A stretch of DNA of 33,043 nucleotides, from positions 1-33,043 of the forward strand of contig NZ_JACSWB010000208.1 in the NCBI RefSeq assembly GCF_016888135.1, read 5' to 3'. Below are positions 8,415 through 16,643 of the stretch, piece after piece. Below the pieces are notes generated by a model that did not search any database, had not been told where the DNA came from, and saw only the letters and a program-made list of their open reading frames with translations. The position numbers and the translations under genes are program-made. Position 1 is the first letter of the stretch, and each line of letters opens with the position of its first letter. Source of the DNA: Leptolyngbya sp. CCY15150. Its GTDB lineage: Bacteria; Cyanobacteriota; Cyanobacteriia; RECH01.

Positions 8415-8987
8415 ATGATTCGAGATATTACCACCAGCATCCGCACCACAGTCGTCCTTTGGCTACTCACTGCTCTAATTTACCCCATGCTAATTTTCGC
8501 GATTGGACAGGGCTTCTTTCCCACCCAAGCCAATGGCAGTCTGATCACCAACGACCAGGGGCAAATTATCGGCTCGGCCCTGATTGGACAAACCTTTAGC
8601 AGTGACGAGTATTTTTGGAGTCGCCCCAGTGCAATTGACTATAGCCAAGGTGAAGATGCTGCCCCCACTGGCATATCTGGGGCTAGTAACTTGGCACCTA
8701 GCAATGCGGCGCTACTGGAGCGCATTCAGTCTGAAGCCGAGCGCCTCCAAGCTGCTGGAATAGAGCCTACTGCGGATCTCTTGTATTCCTCTGGTTCAGG
8801 ACTAGACCCTCATATTTCACCCGCTAGTGCGTTCAACCAACTCGATCGGATCGCTGCCGTTCGCAACCTTGCACCTGACAATCTACAAACTCTCATTGAA
8901 CAACATACCGAAGGTCGTTTCTTAGGTATCTTTGGTGAACCAGCAGTCAATACAGTCACCCTAAATCTGGCATTAGATCAGCTCTAA
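8415..8987 (+). CDS. kdpC: Potassium-transporting ATPase subunit C (KdpC)
   Basis: KdpC is the single-pass membrane subunit that aids ATP binding by KdpB. The 190-residue protein has one N-terminal membrane helix (about 9-30, TTVVLWLLTALIYPMLIFAI) and the usual family motifs: GQTFSSDEYFWSRPSA near 60-75, SGASNLAPSN, and the late DPHISPASAFNQLDRIA motif. The frame extends to a TTG at 8388, but the ATG at 8415 gives the normal family N-terminus (MIRDITTSIRTT). No good ribosome binding site precedes either start. It lies 60 bases after the small basic ORF. Confidence 0.95.
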   Translation: MIRDITTSIRTTVVLWLLTALIYPMLIFAIGQGFFPTQANGSLITNDQGQIIGSALIGQTFSSDEYFWSRPSAIDYSQGEDAAPTGISGASNLAPSNAALLERIQSEAERLQAAGIEPTADLLYSSGSGLDPHISPASAFNQLDRIAAVRNLAPDNLQTLIEQHTEGRFLGIFGEPAVNTVTLNLALDQL

Positions 8988-9040
8988 CCCTCTTAACCTT
9001 CCGCCCCATAGACCTTTCAACATCACTTCGTCCTGTTTCT

Positions 9041-10156
9041 ATGTACAACTCTGCTGCGATCGCCTCTGCTAGCTACCAAAAACCTCATCGCCGAGGTAAG
9101 CATAAAATCTTTATTGGTATGGCACCTGGTGTCGGCAAAACGTATCGAATGCTTGAAGAAGGACATGCCCTTAAGCAAGATGGTGTTGATGTGGTCATTG
9201 GGTTATTAGAAACTCATGCTCGGGAAGAAACTGCCCTGAAAGCAGAAGGTCTGGAGTTGATTCCGCGTAAACAGGTCAATTGTCGGGGAGTCATGCTTCG
9301 AGAAATGGATACCGAAGCCATTTTGAAACGGGCTCCCCAATTAGTATTGGTAGATGAACTCGCTCATACCAATGTGCCAGGCTCTCAGTGGGACAAGCGC
9401 TATCAGGATGTGGAACAGATTCTAGAGGCTGGTATTGACGTTTACTCAACCGTCAATATCCAACATTTGGAAAGCTTAAATGATCTTGTGCATCGTATTT
9501 CTGGGGTAGTGGTGCGAGAGCGCATCCCAGATCGCATCATTGACGAAGCGGATGAAATTGTCGTGGTTGATGTTACCCCAGAAATGCTGCAGGAACGCCT
9601 TCAAGAGGGTAAGATTTATGCCCCCGAAAAGATTGATCAAGCTCTACAAAACTTTTTCCGCCGGAGCAATCTGATTGCCCTGAGAGAGCTGGCGCTGCGA
9701 GAAATTGCTGATAATATTGAGGAGGAATCTGTTTCCACAGGTCAAAATCTTCATTGTAATATTCAAGAGCGCATCTTAGTATGCATTTCAACGTATCCAA
9801 ATTCGATTCAACTCCTGCGGCGTGGTGCCCGAATTGCCAATCAAATGAATGGTCGGTTATTCGTCCTATTTGTTGCCCCTGCAGGTAAATTCTTATCGAA
9901 ACCAGAGACGCTACATATTGAAACCTGCAAACGCCTATGTCAAGAGTTTGAAGGAGAATTTGTTAGGAGAGAATCTTCAGATATTGTGAGTGCGATCGCT
10001 GATATTTCAGACCAAGAACGTATTACACAAATTGTTTTAGGTGAAACTCGTCGTTCCCGATTTCGCCTCTTATTGAAAGGTTCAATTGTGCAACGATTGA
10101 TGCGGGAACTGCCTCAGGTTGACTTACATATTATTTCTAATAACCAACCAGCGTGA
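9041..10156 (+). CDS. kdpD: Truncated KdpD: KdpD sensor domain plus USP domain, no histidine kinase
   Basis: The 371-residue protein matches only the N-terminal part of E. coli KdpD (about 894 residues). The KdpD domain (about 20-230) has a Walker A-like GMAPGVGKT (26-34) and LVDELAHTNVPGS. A USP-like domain follows (about 242-368, ending in a QRLMRELPQVDLHIIS segment). The membrane helices, GAF, HisKA and HATPase parts are absent, and the coding sequence ends cleanly. Short KdpDs of this kind are known from Anabaena and Synechocystis, so this is a cyanobacterial form, not a broken gene. No kdpE is present nearby. In Firmicutes the KdpD USP domain can bind cyclic di-AMP; this copy has not been shown to. 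Confidence 0.93.
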   Translation: MYNSAAIASASYQKPHRRGKHKIFIGMAPGVGKTYRMLEEGHALKQDGVDVVIGLLETHAREETALKAEGLELIPRKQVNCRGVMLREMDTEAILKRAPQLVLVDELAHTNVPGSQWDKRYQDVEQILEAGIDVYSTVNIQHLESLNDLVHRISGVVVRERIPDRIIDEADEIVVVDVTPEMLQERLQEGKIYAPEKIDQALQNFFRRSNLIALRELALREIADNIEEESVSTGQNLHCNIQERILVCISTYPNSIQLLRRGARIANQMNGRLFVLFVAPAGKFLSKPETLHIETCKRLCQEFEGEFVRRESSDIVSAIADISDQERITQIVLGETRRSRFRLLLKGSIVQRLMRELPQVDLHIISNNQPA

Positions 10157-10274
10157 CTTTTGTACTGTTTGGTTGCTTCCTAGGTTGATCCCGGCCCGAT
10201 CGCCATTGGCTTAGCACTGTGCCCTAGGTATCAAGGTTGGCTCTAGAGGCACCGGCTCTAAACGGTCTGATGAA

Positions 10275-10329
10275 AACAGCGATCGCTCTCCCAATCCGTC
10301 CAGTCTGCTTCAGGGGAGCGATCGCTGTT
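10275..10329. terminator. Bidirectional hairpin terminator built on HIP1 octamers
   Basis: AACAGCGATCGCTC at 10275-10288 pairs with GAGCGATCGCTGTT at 10316-10329, and the stem continues inward with CCC against GGG. The loop is about 20 bases. Each arm contains a complete GCGATCGC. It lies between kdpD (rightward) and the methyltransferase (leftward), where convergent transcripts must end. There is no long T run, so it may work as a simple barrier. Confidence 0.6.
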
Positions 10330-10347
10330 CTGCACCATTAGCCCCGG

Positions 10348-11202
10348 TTAGCCCATGGCAACCTGAACATCACCGCTAGGTGACCAGTCTGGGCTGTTAA
10401 CCGGCAGCGGTTTTTGGGCGCGGGTGACCTGGTTGCTCCACCAATTGTTCTCCGTTTGCACCGCTTCAAAGCCGACGGCCTGCATCCAGTCGTCCACCGA
10501 GCCGGCAGCATAGGCCTTGATGTAGGGTTCTTCAAAGATTTCGGTGAGCCAGGTGACTTGGCGGAGAGTGGCTTGGTTGCCATCGAGAATCAGCACCTGC
10601 CCGCCAGGACTGAGCAGCCGGAAGCATTCCCGGAGAATCTCTTGGGCGATCGCGGGTGGAGTTTCATGGAACAGCAGGGACGCGGTTACCACATCAAAGC
10701 TGGCATCGGGGAAGCCAGTGGCTTCGGCTAGACCGTGGCGGAAGTCGATGGATAGACCGTTGAGCCGAACTTTTTGGTGGGCCATCACCAGCATATGGGG
10801 CGATAGATCCAGACCCACCACCTCGGCATCGGGAAAGGCTTGCTTGAGCAACACGGTGGTGGAACCCGTGCCACAGCCTAGGTCGAGGATGCGCCGGGGT
10901 TGCCCTTGGACGCGATCGCACAGGCCTTGACGAATCCAGGTTTCGTTAGGCAGCAAGACGTATTGGGTAATCGGATCATAGGTGATCGCCGCGTCGGCGG
11001 TCAGGTAACCATTTTGGATGCCGTGGAAATTTTGGCTGCGGTAATAGTCGGGATAAGCGACCGTGGGCGACGAGAGGCGATCGCACTCCGTTTCCCAATC
11101 AATACTGTCGCGCTGGCGGAGCAGAGCTGCTTCATCCAGGAGAAACTGGCTGAACAGAGGAGCCAGAAATCGTTCAAAAATGGTGGACTGAGTCGTTGTC
11201 AT
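10348..11202 (-). CDS. Class I SAM-dependent methyltransferase
   Basis: This predicted methyltransferase of 284 residues has an N-terminal helical cap (1-110) and a Rossmann core (about 112-240). Motif I is LDLGCGTGSTTVLLKQ, followed by the acidic end of strand 2 (VVGLDLSPHML) and a post-I motif around DASFDVVTASLLFHE. The pattern resembles the UbiE/Methyltransf_11 group acting on small molecules; the substrate cannot be told. The frame is open to 11265, but the ATG at 11202 (MTTTQSTIFERFLAPLF) is the likely start, as the upstream residues are not family-like. It is divergent from sbcC, with a 199-base shared promoter region. Confidence 0.88.
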   Translation of the reverse strand: MTTTQSTIFERFLAPLFSQFLLDEAALLRQRDSIDWETECDRLSSPTVAYPDYYRSQNFHGIQNGYLTADAAITYDPITQYVLLPNETWIRQGLCDRVQGQPRRILDLGCGTGSTTVLLKQAFPDAEVVGLDLSPHMLVMAHQKVRLNGLSIDFRHGLAEATGFPDASFDVVTASLLFHETPPAIAQEILRECFRLLSPGGQVLILDGNQATLRQVTWLTEIFEEPYIKAYAAGSVDDWMQAVGFEAVQTENNWWSNQVTRAQKPLPVNSPDWSPSGDVQVAMG

Positions 11203-11401
11203 GGCTTGGATGAAGATATCGCGGTTTAGAGTCTGTGTCTTTAGTATGCAGAACCTAGGCGGCAATGGGGAGGCCTAGGAAAAAATGGGGCTGGCAAATA
11301 CCAAATGGCTGAATTTTTAAGAAAATTTTCCGTTCATGTGTATCAAAGTGCGAATGTACTGTTAAGCTATGAGACAAGCGATCGTCCATGGCTAATGGTC
11401 C

Positions 11402-14400
11402 ATGATTCCGCAATCTCTCAAACTTAGGAATTTTCTTAGTTATCGCCAGGCTACTCTGGATTTTCGTGGATTGCACGTAGCCTGTATTTGTGGTGCCAAT
11501 GGGGCAGGTAAATCGTCCTTACTGGAAGCGATCGCTTGGGCGGTCTGGGGCCAGGGACGAGCGGCAAGTGATGATGATGTGATTTACCAAGGGGCCTTGG
11601 AAGCCCAGGTAGACTATACCTTTCGTTATCGGGAGCAGGTCTATCGGATTATCCGCACGCGCTATCGGGGGCAGCCCAGTTCTCTGGAGTTTCAGATTGA
11701 AACCCCCAGTGGCTTCCAAACCCTAACCCAGCGAGGTTCCCGCGCCACCCAAAGTTTAATCCAGCAGCATCTTAAGCTGGACTATGAGACGTTTATTAAC
11801 TCGGCCTATCTGCGCCAAGGGCGGGCGGATGAGTTCATGCTGAAGCGGCCAGCGGAGCGCAAGCAGGTGCTGGCAGATTTGCTGAAGCTGGATCAATACG
11901 ATCGCCTTTCGGAACAAGCTAAGGAGCGATCGCGTCAGGTTCGTGCTGAGATGGAGGTGCTGGAGCGAGGATTAGAGCAAATTCAGCAGCAGCTTCTCCA
12001 GAGCGATCGCTTGGCTACAGAACGCTTGACCCTGGAAAACACCCTAGAGCAGCTTACCCAGCAGCAGCAGGCCCATACGGCCCAGGTGCAGGCGTTACAC
12101 ATCCAGCAGCAGCAGCGCCAGCTTGGGCAACAGGAGCTCCAGCGTCACCACCACCAAGCCCAGCAGCTTCAGCAAGACTGTCAGCAGCTCCAGCAGCAGC
12201 TTACGACATTACAGACCCAAGAGCGATCGCTGCAGACCATTCTCAGTCAGTCCGACGCCATCGCCCAGGGCTATGCCCATCTGCAGGCGCTGCAAACCAA
12301 GGATGTAGCGCTCACCCAAACGTTTCATACCTACCAAACCCTGACGGCAGAACACCAGCAGCTTCAGCAGCAGCACCAAACCGCGATCGCCGCCCTGCAG
12401 GATCAGCACCACCAGGTTGAGGCCCAGCTAACCTCCCTGGTGCAGCAGGAACAGGAGGTGCAGCAGGTGCTCAGTAAGGCAGGGGAAATTGGCGACGCCT
12501 TAGAACGTCTGCGGCTAGCGCGGCAGCAGCTTCAGCAGTTGGATCGCCTACAGGTGCAGGTGGCACCCCTGATCCAGCGGCGGCAGCAGCTCCAGTCTCA
12601 GTCGGAACGAGCCCAGGCCCATCTCCAGGCCCGCCTGGATGCGTTTAACCATCAGATTCAGCAGCTCCAGCTTCAAGAGCAGCGGCAGCCCAACTTAACC
12701 CAGTCTGCGGCGGAGCTGAGCACCCAACTCCATTACCTAGAGGAGCGACGGCTGTATCAACAGCAGGTGCGCGACAAGGGTCTGGAGCGCCGTAATTTTA
12801 TGGAACGGCTGCAGGCCGATCAACGTATCTATGAAACCCAACTGGCGGAGCTAGACCAAAAAATTCAGTGGCTCAAACGGCAGGCAGGCCCTTGGTTGAA
12901 CGATCGCTCCCTCAATCCATCCATTGAAGAAGAGTTGCGATCGCTGCAGGTAGACGCGCAGGAGGCAAGGCAGACCTGTCAGGATCAGGGCACCCCCTAC
13001 CAACTAGAGGTGGCAGACTATCCTCCCTGTCCCCTCTGCGATCGCCCCTTGGATGAACAGCATGGGCGGGTGGTGCTCGAACGCCATCAAGCCGACCAAG
13101 CCGCCATTCTCAAACGGCTTTGGGTGGTGCGGGAGCAGTTATCCGCCTCGGAGCGAGAAATTCAGGTTCTGCGCCAGGAATATCGCGATTTGGACTATGA
13201 ATTGGCGAATTACGGAGCCATGCTGGAACGGCGGGGGCGTCTGCAGGAACAGCTTCAGGGTGTGGTGACGGTGAAAACCCAGCTTCAGGAGCTGATTGCC
13301 GAGCGGGATGCCCTAGCACGTTCCCTAGAATCGGGCGGCTATGCGGCAGAATGGCAGGAAGAGTGGCAGGAAATTGACCATACCCTCAGCCAATTGCAGT
13401 ATGACGACAAAAATCACGCCCTAGCGCGCGGACAGGTGGATCGCTGGCGTTGGGCAGAGCTGCGCCAAGCCGAAATTCACAGCGCCCAGCAGCGCCAGAT
13501 CCAGTTAGCTCAGCAGCGTCCGCTTCTGGAAGCTCGTCGCGCCCAGATCGATCATGATCTACAGCAACACCACCAATCGCCGCTCTACCAACAGCTTCAG
13601 GAGGTCAGCGATCGCTTGCTCCAGCTTGGCTATGATGCACCGGCCCATGCGGCCGTGAAAGATGCTATTCGCCAGAACCAAGGCTGGCAGTTGCGTTACC
13701 AAGATCTGCATCAAGCCCAGCAGCAGCTACCCCAAGTGCAGCAGCAGCGCCAGCAGATCGAAGCCGAGTGGCAGGAGCGATCGCACCGTCTACAGGACGT
13801 GCAGCAGCAAATTGCTCAGCTTAGCCAACAGTTAGACTCAACGCCAGATGCCACAGAGGCGATCGCTCTCTTGGAATATCAGCTAACCGAGGGACGATCG
13901 CAGAGGGATCAACACTTAGCTCACCTGGGTCGCCTCCAGCAACAGCAGCAGCAGCTCGATGACTTGATCCACCAGCGCGATCGCCAACAGACCGAGGTGC
14001 AAACCCTGCGCCGCCAGTATCGGGTCTATCAAGAACTGGCCCAAGCCTGTGGCAAAAACGGCATTCAGGCATTGATGATTGAAAATATCTTACCCCACCT
14101 AGAGGCAGAGACCAATCAACTCCTAGGACGACTCAGCGCCCATCAGCTCCATGTCCAGTTTATTACTCAGCGAGCGAGTAAGCGCAGTAAACGCCATGCC
14201 AAGCTAATTGATACCCTAGATATTTTAATTAGTGACCTCCAGGGTACCCGTCCCTACGAAACCTATTCTGGCGGTGAAGCCTTTCGGGTCAATTTTGCTA
14301 TCCGTCTAGCCTTATCTCGTCTATTAGCCCAGCAGTCTGGCACACCGCTGCAAATGTTAATTATCGATGAGGGATTTGGCACCCAGGATGCGGCAGGCTG

Positions 14401-14551
14401 TGAGCGTTTGGTGGCAGCTATCCAAGCGATCGCTGATGATTTTGCCTGTATCTTAGCGGTCACTCACATGCCGCACCTCAAAGCGGCGTTTCAAACCCGT
14501 ATTGAGGTACAAAAACAAGCTCAAGGATCGCAAATTCAGTTGGTTCTGTAG
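11402..14551 (+). CDS. sbcC: SbcC/Rad50-type exonuclease ATPase subunit
   Basis: This is a 1049-residue SMC-like ATPase of the Mre11-Rad50 type that normally works with SbcD to process DNA ends and hairpins. The N-terminal lobe has Walker A GANGAGKS (31-38) and a Q-loop region around INSAYLRQGRADEF. Long coiled coils (about 165-535 and 560-890) flank a zinc hook CPLC (543-546). The C-terminal lobe has the ABC signature YSGGEAFRVNFAIRLALSRL and Walker B LIIDEGFGTQ. The coiled coils are exceptionally glutamine-rich, encoded largely by CAG repeats. No sbcD is in the window. The last 190 bases of the gene are duplicated downstream in damaged form. Confidence 0.94.
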   Translation: MIPQSLKLRNFLSYRQATLDFRGLHVACICGANGAGKSSLLEAIAWAVWGQGRAASDDDVIYQGALEAQVDYTFRYREQVYRIIRTRYRGQPSSLEFQIETPSGFQTLTQRGSRATQSLIQQHLKLDYETFINSAYLRQGRADEFMLKRPAERKQVLADLLKLDQYDRLSEQAKERSRQVRAEMEVLERGLEQIQQQLLQSDRLATERLTLENTLEQLTQQQQAHTAQVQALHIQQQQRQLGQQELQRHHHQAQQLQQDCQQLQQQLTTLQTQERSLQTILSQSDAIAQGYAHLQALQTKDVALTQTFHTYQTLTAEHQQLQQQHQTAIAALQDQHHQVEAQLTSLVQQEQEVQQVLSKAGEIGDALERLRLARQQLQQLDRLQVQVAPLIQRRQQLQSQSERAQAHLQARLDAFNHQIQQLQLQEQRQPNLTQSAAELSTQLHYLEERRLYQQQVRDKGLERRNFMERLQADQRIYETQLAELDQKIQWLKRQAGPWLNDRSLNPSIEEELRSLQVDAQEARQTCQDQGTPYQLEVADYPPCPLCDRPLDEQHGRVVLERHQADQAAILKRLWVVREQLSASEREIQVLRQEYRDLDYELANYGAMLERRGRLQEQLQGVVTVKTQLQELIAERDALARSLESGGYAAEWQEEWQEIDHTLSQLQYDDKNHALARGQVDRWRWAELRQAEIHSAQQRQIQLAQQRPLLEARRAQIDHDLQQHHQSPLYQQLQEVSDRLLQLGYDAPAHAAVKDAIRQNQGWQLRYQDLHQAQQQLPQVQQQRQQIEAEWQERSHRLQDVQQQIAQLSQQLDSTPDATEAIALLEYQLTEGRSQRDQHLAHLGRLQQQQQQLDDLIHQRDRQQTEVQTLRRQYRVYQELAQACGKNGIQALMIENILPHLEAETNQLLGRLSAHQLHVQFITQRASKRSKRHAKLIDTLDILISDLQGTRPYETYSGGEAFRVNFAIRLALSRLLAQQSGTPLQMLIIDEGFGTQDAAGCERLVAAIQAIADDFACILAVTHMPHLKAAFQTRIEVQKQAQGSQIQLVL

Positions 14552-14598
14552 AACTAGTCTCTACAGTGTGAGCTGGCTTGGAAAGGGCGCAGACATTT
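14358..14598 (+). repeat. Copy 1 of a 240-base direct duplication (sbcC 3' end plus tail)
   Basis: This segment covers the last 194 bases of sbcC, from the Walker B coding sequence (TTAATTATCGATGAG), plus about 47 bases after the stop. It is repeated at 14827-15064 with roughly 90% identity by eye. The copies match up to GGGCGCAGACATTT and then diverge completely. This copy is the functional one, since it keeps the sbcC frame. Confidence 0.85.
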
Positions 14599-14826
14599 TT
14601 CGAGAGTTAGCCGATCCTACTTTTTCCGTTGCAGGTGTAAATGAAGCACCAACCTTTGACTGGATACAAGTTCATCCTGTTAGCGATCGCCCCCTTATCA
14701 AAGCACTAAGCAACGAACTTGATATTGGGGAAGCAGAAGCGATCGCCCTTTCATTCTAGCTTTGCAATTGCATCCACGGCGACAGCTCGACATCTTACAG
14801 TTTGTTGCTCTTTTTTCAGCAAACCC
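14599..14826 (+). pseudogene. Remnant of a DUF3368/PIN-domain toxin-like gene
   Basis: From 14598 to 14759 the plus strand encodes FRELADPTFSVAG, FDWIQVHPVSD and ELDIGEAEAIALSF before a stop. This is the middle part of DUF3368 proteins, PIN-fold relatives often found with a small antitoxin. The first Asp-containing motif and the C-terminal LLIDE catalytic part are missing. After the stop another frame continues with ALQL-like residues, suggesting a frameshift within a decaying copy. No antitoxin gene is visible. It is sandwiched between the two copies of the sbcC tail, so it was probably caught in a rearrangement. Confidence 0.6.
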
Positions 14827-15064
14827 TAATTATCGATGAGGGATTTGGTACCCAGGATGCAGCAGGCTGTGAACGTTTGGTGGCAGATATCCAAGCGATC
14901 GCTGATGATTTTGCCTATCTTAGCGGTCACCCACATACCTCACCTCAAAGCGGCGTTTCAGACCCGTATTGAAGTGAAAAACAAGCTCAAGGGTCGCAGA
15001 TCCGGTTGGTTCTGTAGAAATAATCCCTAGAGTGTGAGCTGGCGTGGAGAGGGCGCAGACATTT
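14827..15064 (+). pseudogene. Copy 2 of the sbcC tail, frameshifted
   Basis: This repeats the sbcC 3' end: Walker B region, D-loop, VAxIQAIADDFA, then the downstream tail. A two-base deletion (GCCTATCTTAG against GCCTGTATCTTAG) shifts the frame and leads to premature stops. About 25 further single-base differences and a one-base loss occur. It has no start codon or upstream ATPase part and cannot make a functional product. The decay relative to copy 1 shows that the duplication is not recent. Confidence 0.85.
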
Positions 15065-15139
15065 GCCGCATTTGAATTGTTAGCTCGTTAAATGCTTGGC
15101 AAAAAGATAGTTTCAAAATTAAAACGTTATGATCAGCTA

Positions 15140-15436
15140 CTACGCTTTACGACGAAATACAAATTTCAGACCGCTTCCTAAACTCGATTCAATTCCACTT
15201 CCAAGAATCTTAATTGTTCCTGATGCTGAAACCTCAGCAGATAATTCAATTTCATCAAGTTCATAGTCTCCTATTGCTTTTGGTGTTGCTGTCAAAATAG
15301 AGCCTAATTTGGAAAGAAAAGATTGTAGCTCTCCCGATAGAACACCAACGTCAATTTGTGTTTCAATAAGTTCCCGTCTTTCTGTTAATGTGGTTGACTG
15401 TCTAACAGTAACTACCCAGATTCTATCCTCATTCAT
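15140..15436 (-). CDS. Small Pepco/trypsin-co-occurring-like protein, third gene of the bS16-CHAT operon
   Basis: The 98-residue protein begins MNEDRIWVVTVRQ. It has a helical middle (about 27-55) and ends in a beta-rich part around YELDEIELSAEVSASGTIK, then a Gly-rich turn and LKFVFRRK. The layout resembles the small proteins (Pepco or trypsin-co-occurring domains) that accompany CHAT, trypsin or NTPase effectors in bacterial conflict systems; this assignment is from memory of the fold pattern. The frame is open to 15490, but the ATG at 15436 has AAAGG nearby and fits the family start. It lies 22 bases after the CHAT gene, so it is probably its partner: an inhibitor, adaptor or substrate. 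Confidence 0.6.
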   Translation of the reverse strand: MNEDRIWVVTVRQSTTLTERRELIETQIDVGVLSGELQSFLSKLGSILTATPKAIGDYELDEIELSAEVSASGTIKILGSGIESSLGSGLKFVFRRKA

Positions 15437-15458
15437 GATTATTACCTTTGTAAGGGTT

Positions 15459-16643
15459 CTATTGGAGTACAAATTTAGCGAATGGTTCACCGTAGATAGT
15501 GTAACTCAGCCAGCTAGGATCGCCAGGATAAAGATCTCTCAAGTCAAGTCTCGCATCTTTCAAAGCCCTTGCAACAGTCATTAGTCCACTTGAATTAGTT
15601 ACCGAATTGTAGAAGAAGGCTGAAAACTTACAAGCAGCAAAATGAGAAACTTCCCAACATGTTCCTATAAACCCACTACATTTTGCATCATAAACAAACA
15701 CCCTAATCCATCCATTGACACCAGAAAAATTAAAGTTATCTCCTGCACTAGCACAAGCATTCATAAAAATGAATGCTTGATTACCATTTGAGGCAAATCC
15801 TAGCAACCTGCCTACAACTTCTCTGGCCATTAGAGTTTCACCGTTGGCAAGTATTAGGCAAGATGCATCTGGATCAAGTTGCACAAACCTACAGTGACCA
15901 AAATAATGTAGATTAGAAAAGCTATTGCTTTGTTGAAATAATTGCTCTATAGCCTGTTTATTAGGTGGGTTTACTTCTTCAAAATCCACATTGCTAAAAG
16001 CTTGCCTTATCAGATCAAACTCCTCCTGAGCAGATGATCTATGAAATACCTCAGATGAATCTTGTGAAAGAGGGGGCGAGATGAGCACAATTTTTCTTAC
16101 ATGAATTGTACGAGGCATTCTTAGATTTTTAGGATAACGTGCTAGCTCAAACTTTTCGCCCCAAAAAAGATCCTCGGCTTCATCTTTAGAAGGTCTTACA
16201 AGTTCCCAGGGAATCCTCAAGTCTTCTGAATGTATTAACACACTTTTTACATTGTCTTTCAATATATCCCAGTACAGAGCTTTAAACTCATCATCAAAGA
16301 GATTTCTATATAATTCAATCCCAATAATTTCTAAATCTCTTTGTAGTTCACTTATACTCTGAGGACTTAGAGATCCATTTTTTTGAAATTGATCATATTT
16401 AGAGTAAATTTGATTAACACGTTCAATGCGATTTCCAAGAATTTCAATATAATCATTTAGATTCTTAGGACTCAAACAAGGTCCGTAAGCGCGTGCTAAG
16501 TTAGGGTGATCACATATCAGGTGATATTTATATTTGGATTCCCTAGTATCTCGATCAACAAAAATTACTAAGTCTGCACGCTCTTCAGGTTGACGCGGGA
16601 CAAAGACGGCTTGTTCCTCTTTTCTTCTCCTGTTTCTTGCCAT
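15459..16643 (-). CDS. CHAT-domain (caspase-like) protease
   Basis: The 394-residue protein is mostly a CHAT domain, a clan CD cysteine-peptidase fold used by bacterial caspase-like effectors such as the gasdermin- and CRISPR-associated proteases. An N-terminal segment (about 1-110) with [10 protein letters not shown] precedes helices and IPWELVRP (around 150), typical for CHAT. The catalytic pair is visible: His250 in LHYFGHCRF and Cys297 in [11 protein letters not shown]. The C-terminus shows [14 protein letters not shown], another CHAT hallmark. The frame opens at a TTG (16664) and the first ATG is 16643; neither has a good ribosome binding site. It overlaps the bS16-fusion gene by 76-97 bases in the -1 frame, so it may really be the C-terminal half of that protein. 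Base composition is clearly more AT-rich than the chromosome around it. Confidence 0.82.
   Translation of the reverse strand: MARNRRRKEEQAVFVPRQPEERADLVIFVDRDTRESKYKYHLICDHPNLARAYGPCLSPKNLNDYIEILGNRIERVNQIYSKYDQFQKNGSLSPQSISELQRDLEIIGIELYRNLFDDEFKALYWDILKDNVKSVLIHSEDLRIPWELVRPSKDEAEDLFWGEKFELARYPKNLRMPRTIHVRKIVLISPPLSQDSSEVFHRSSAQEEFDLIRQAFSNVDFEEVNPPNKQAIEQLFQQSNSFSNLHYFGHCRFVQLDPDASCLILANGETLMAREVVGRLLGFASNGNQAFIFMNACASAGDNFNFSGVNGWIRVFVYDAKCSGFIGTCWEVSHFAACKFSAFFYNSVTNSSGLMTVARALKDARLDLRDLYPGDPSWLSYTIYGEPFAKFVLQ

Noticed and set aside
14836-15030. Open frame in the second sbcC-tail copy as a real gene
   Set aside because: It is a shifted frame within a decayed duplicate and shows only a fragment of SbcC similarity.
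16600-16640. Canonical X XXY YYZ slippery heptamer for programmed -1 frameshifting
   Set aside because: Only a four-A run is present; the weaker A_AAG tetramer remains possible but unproven.
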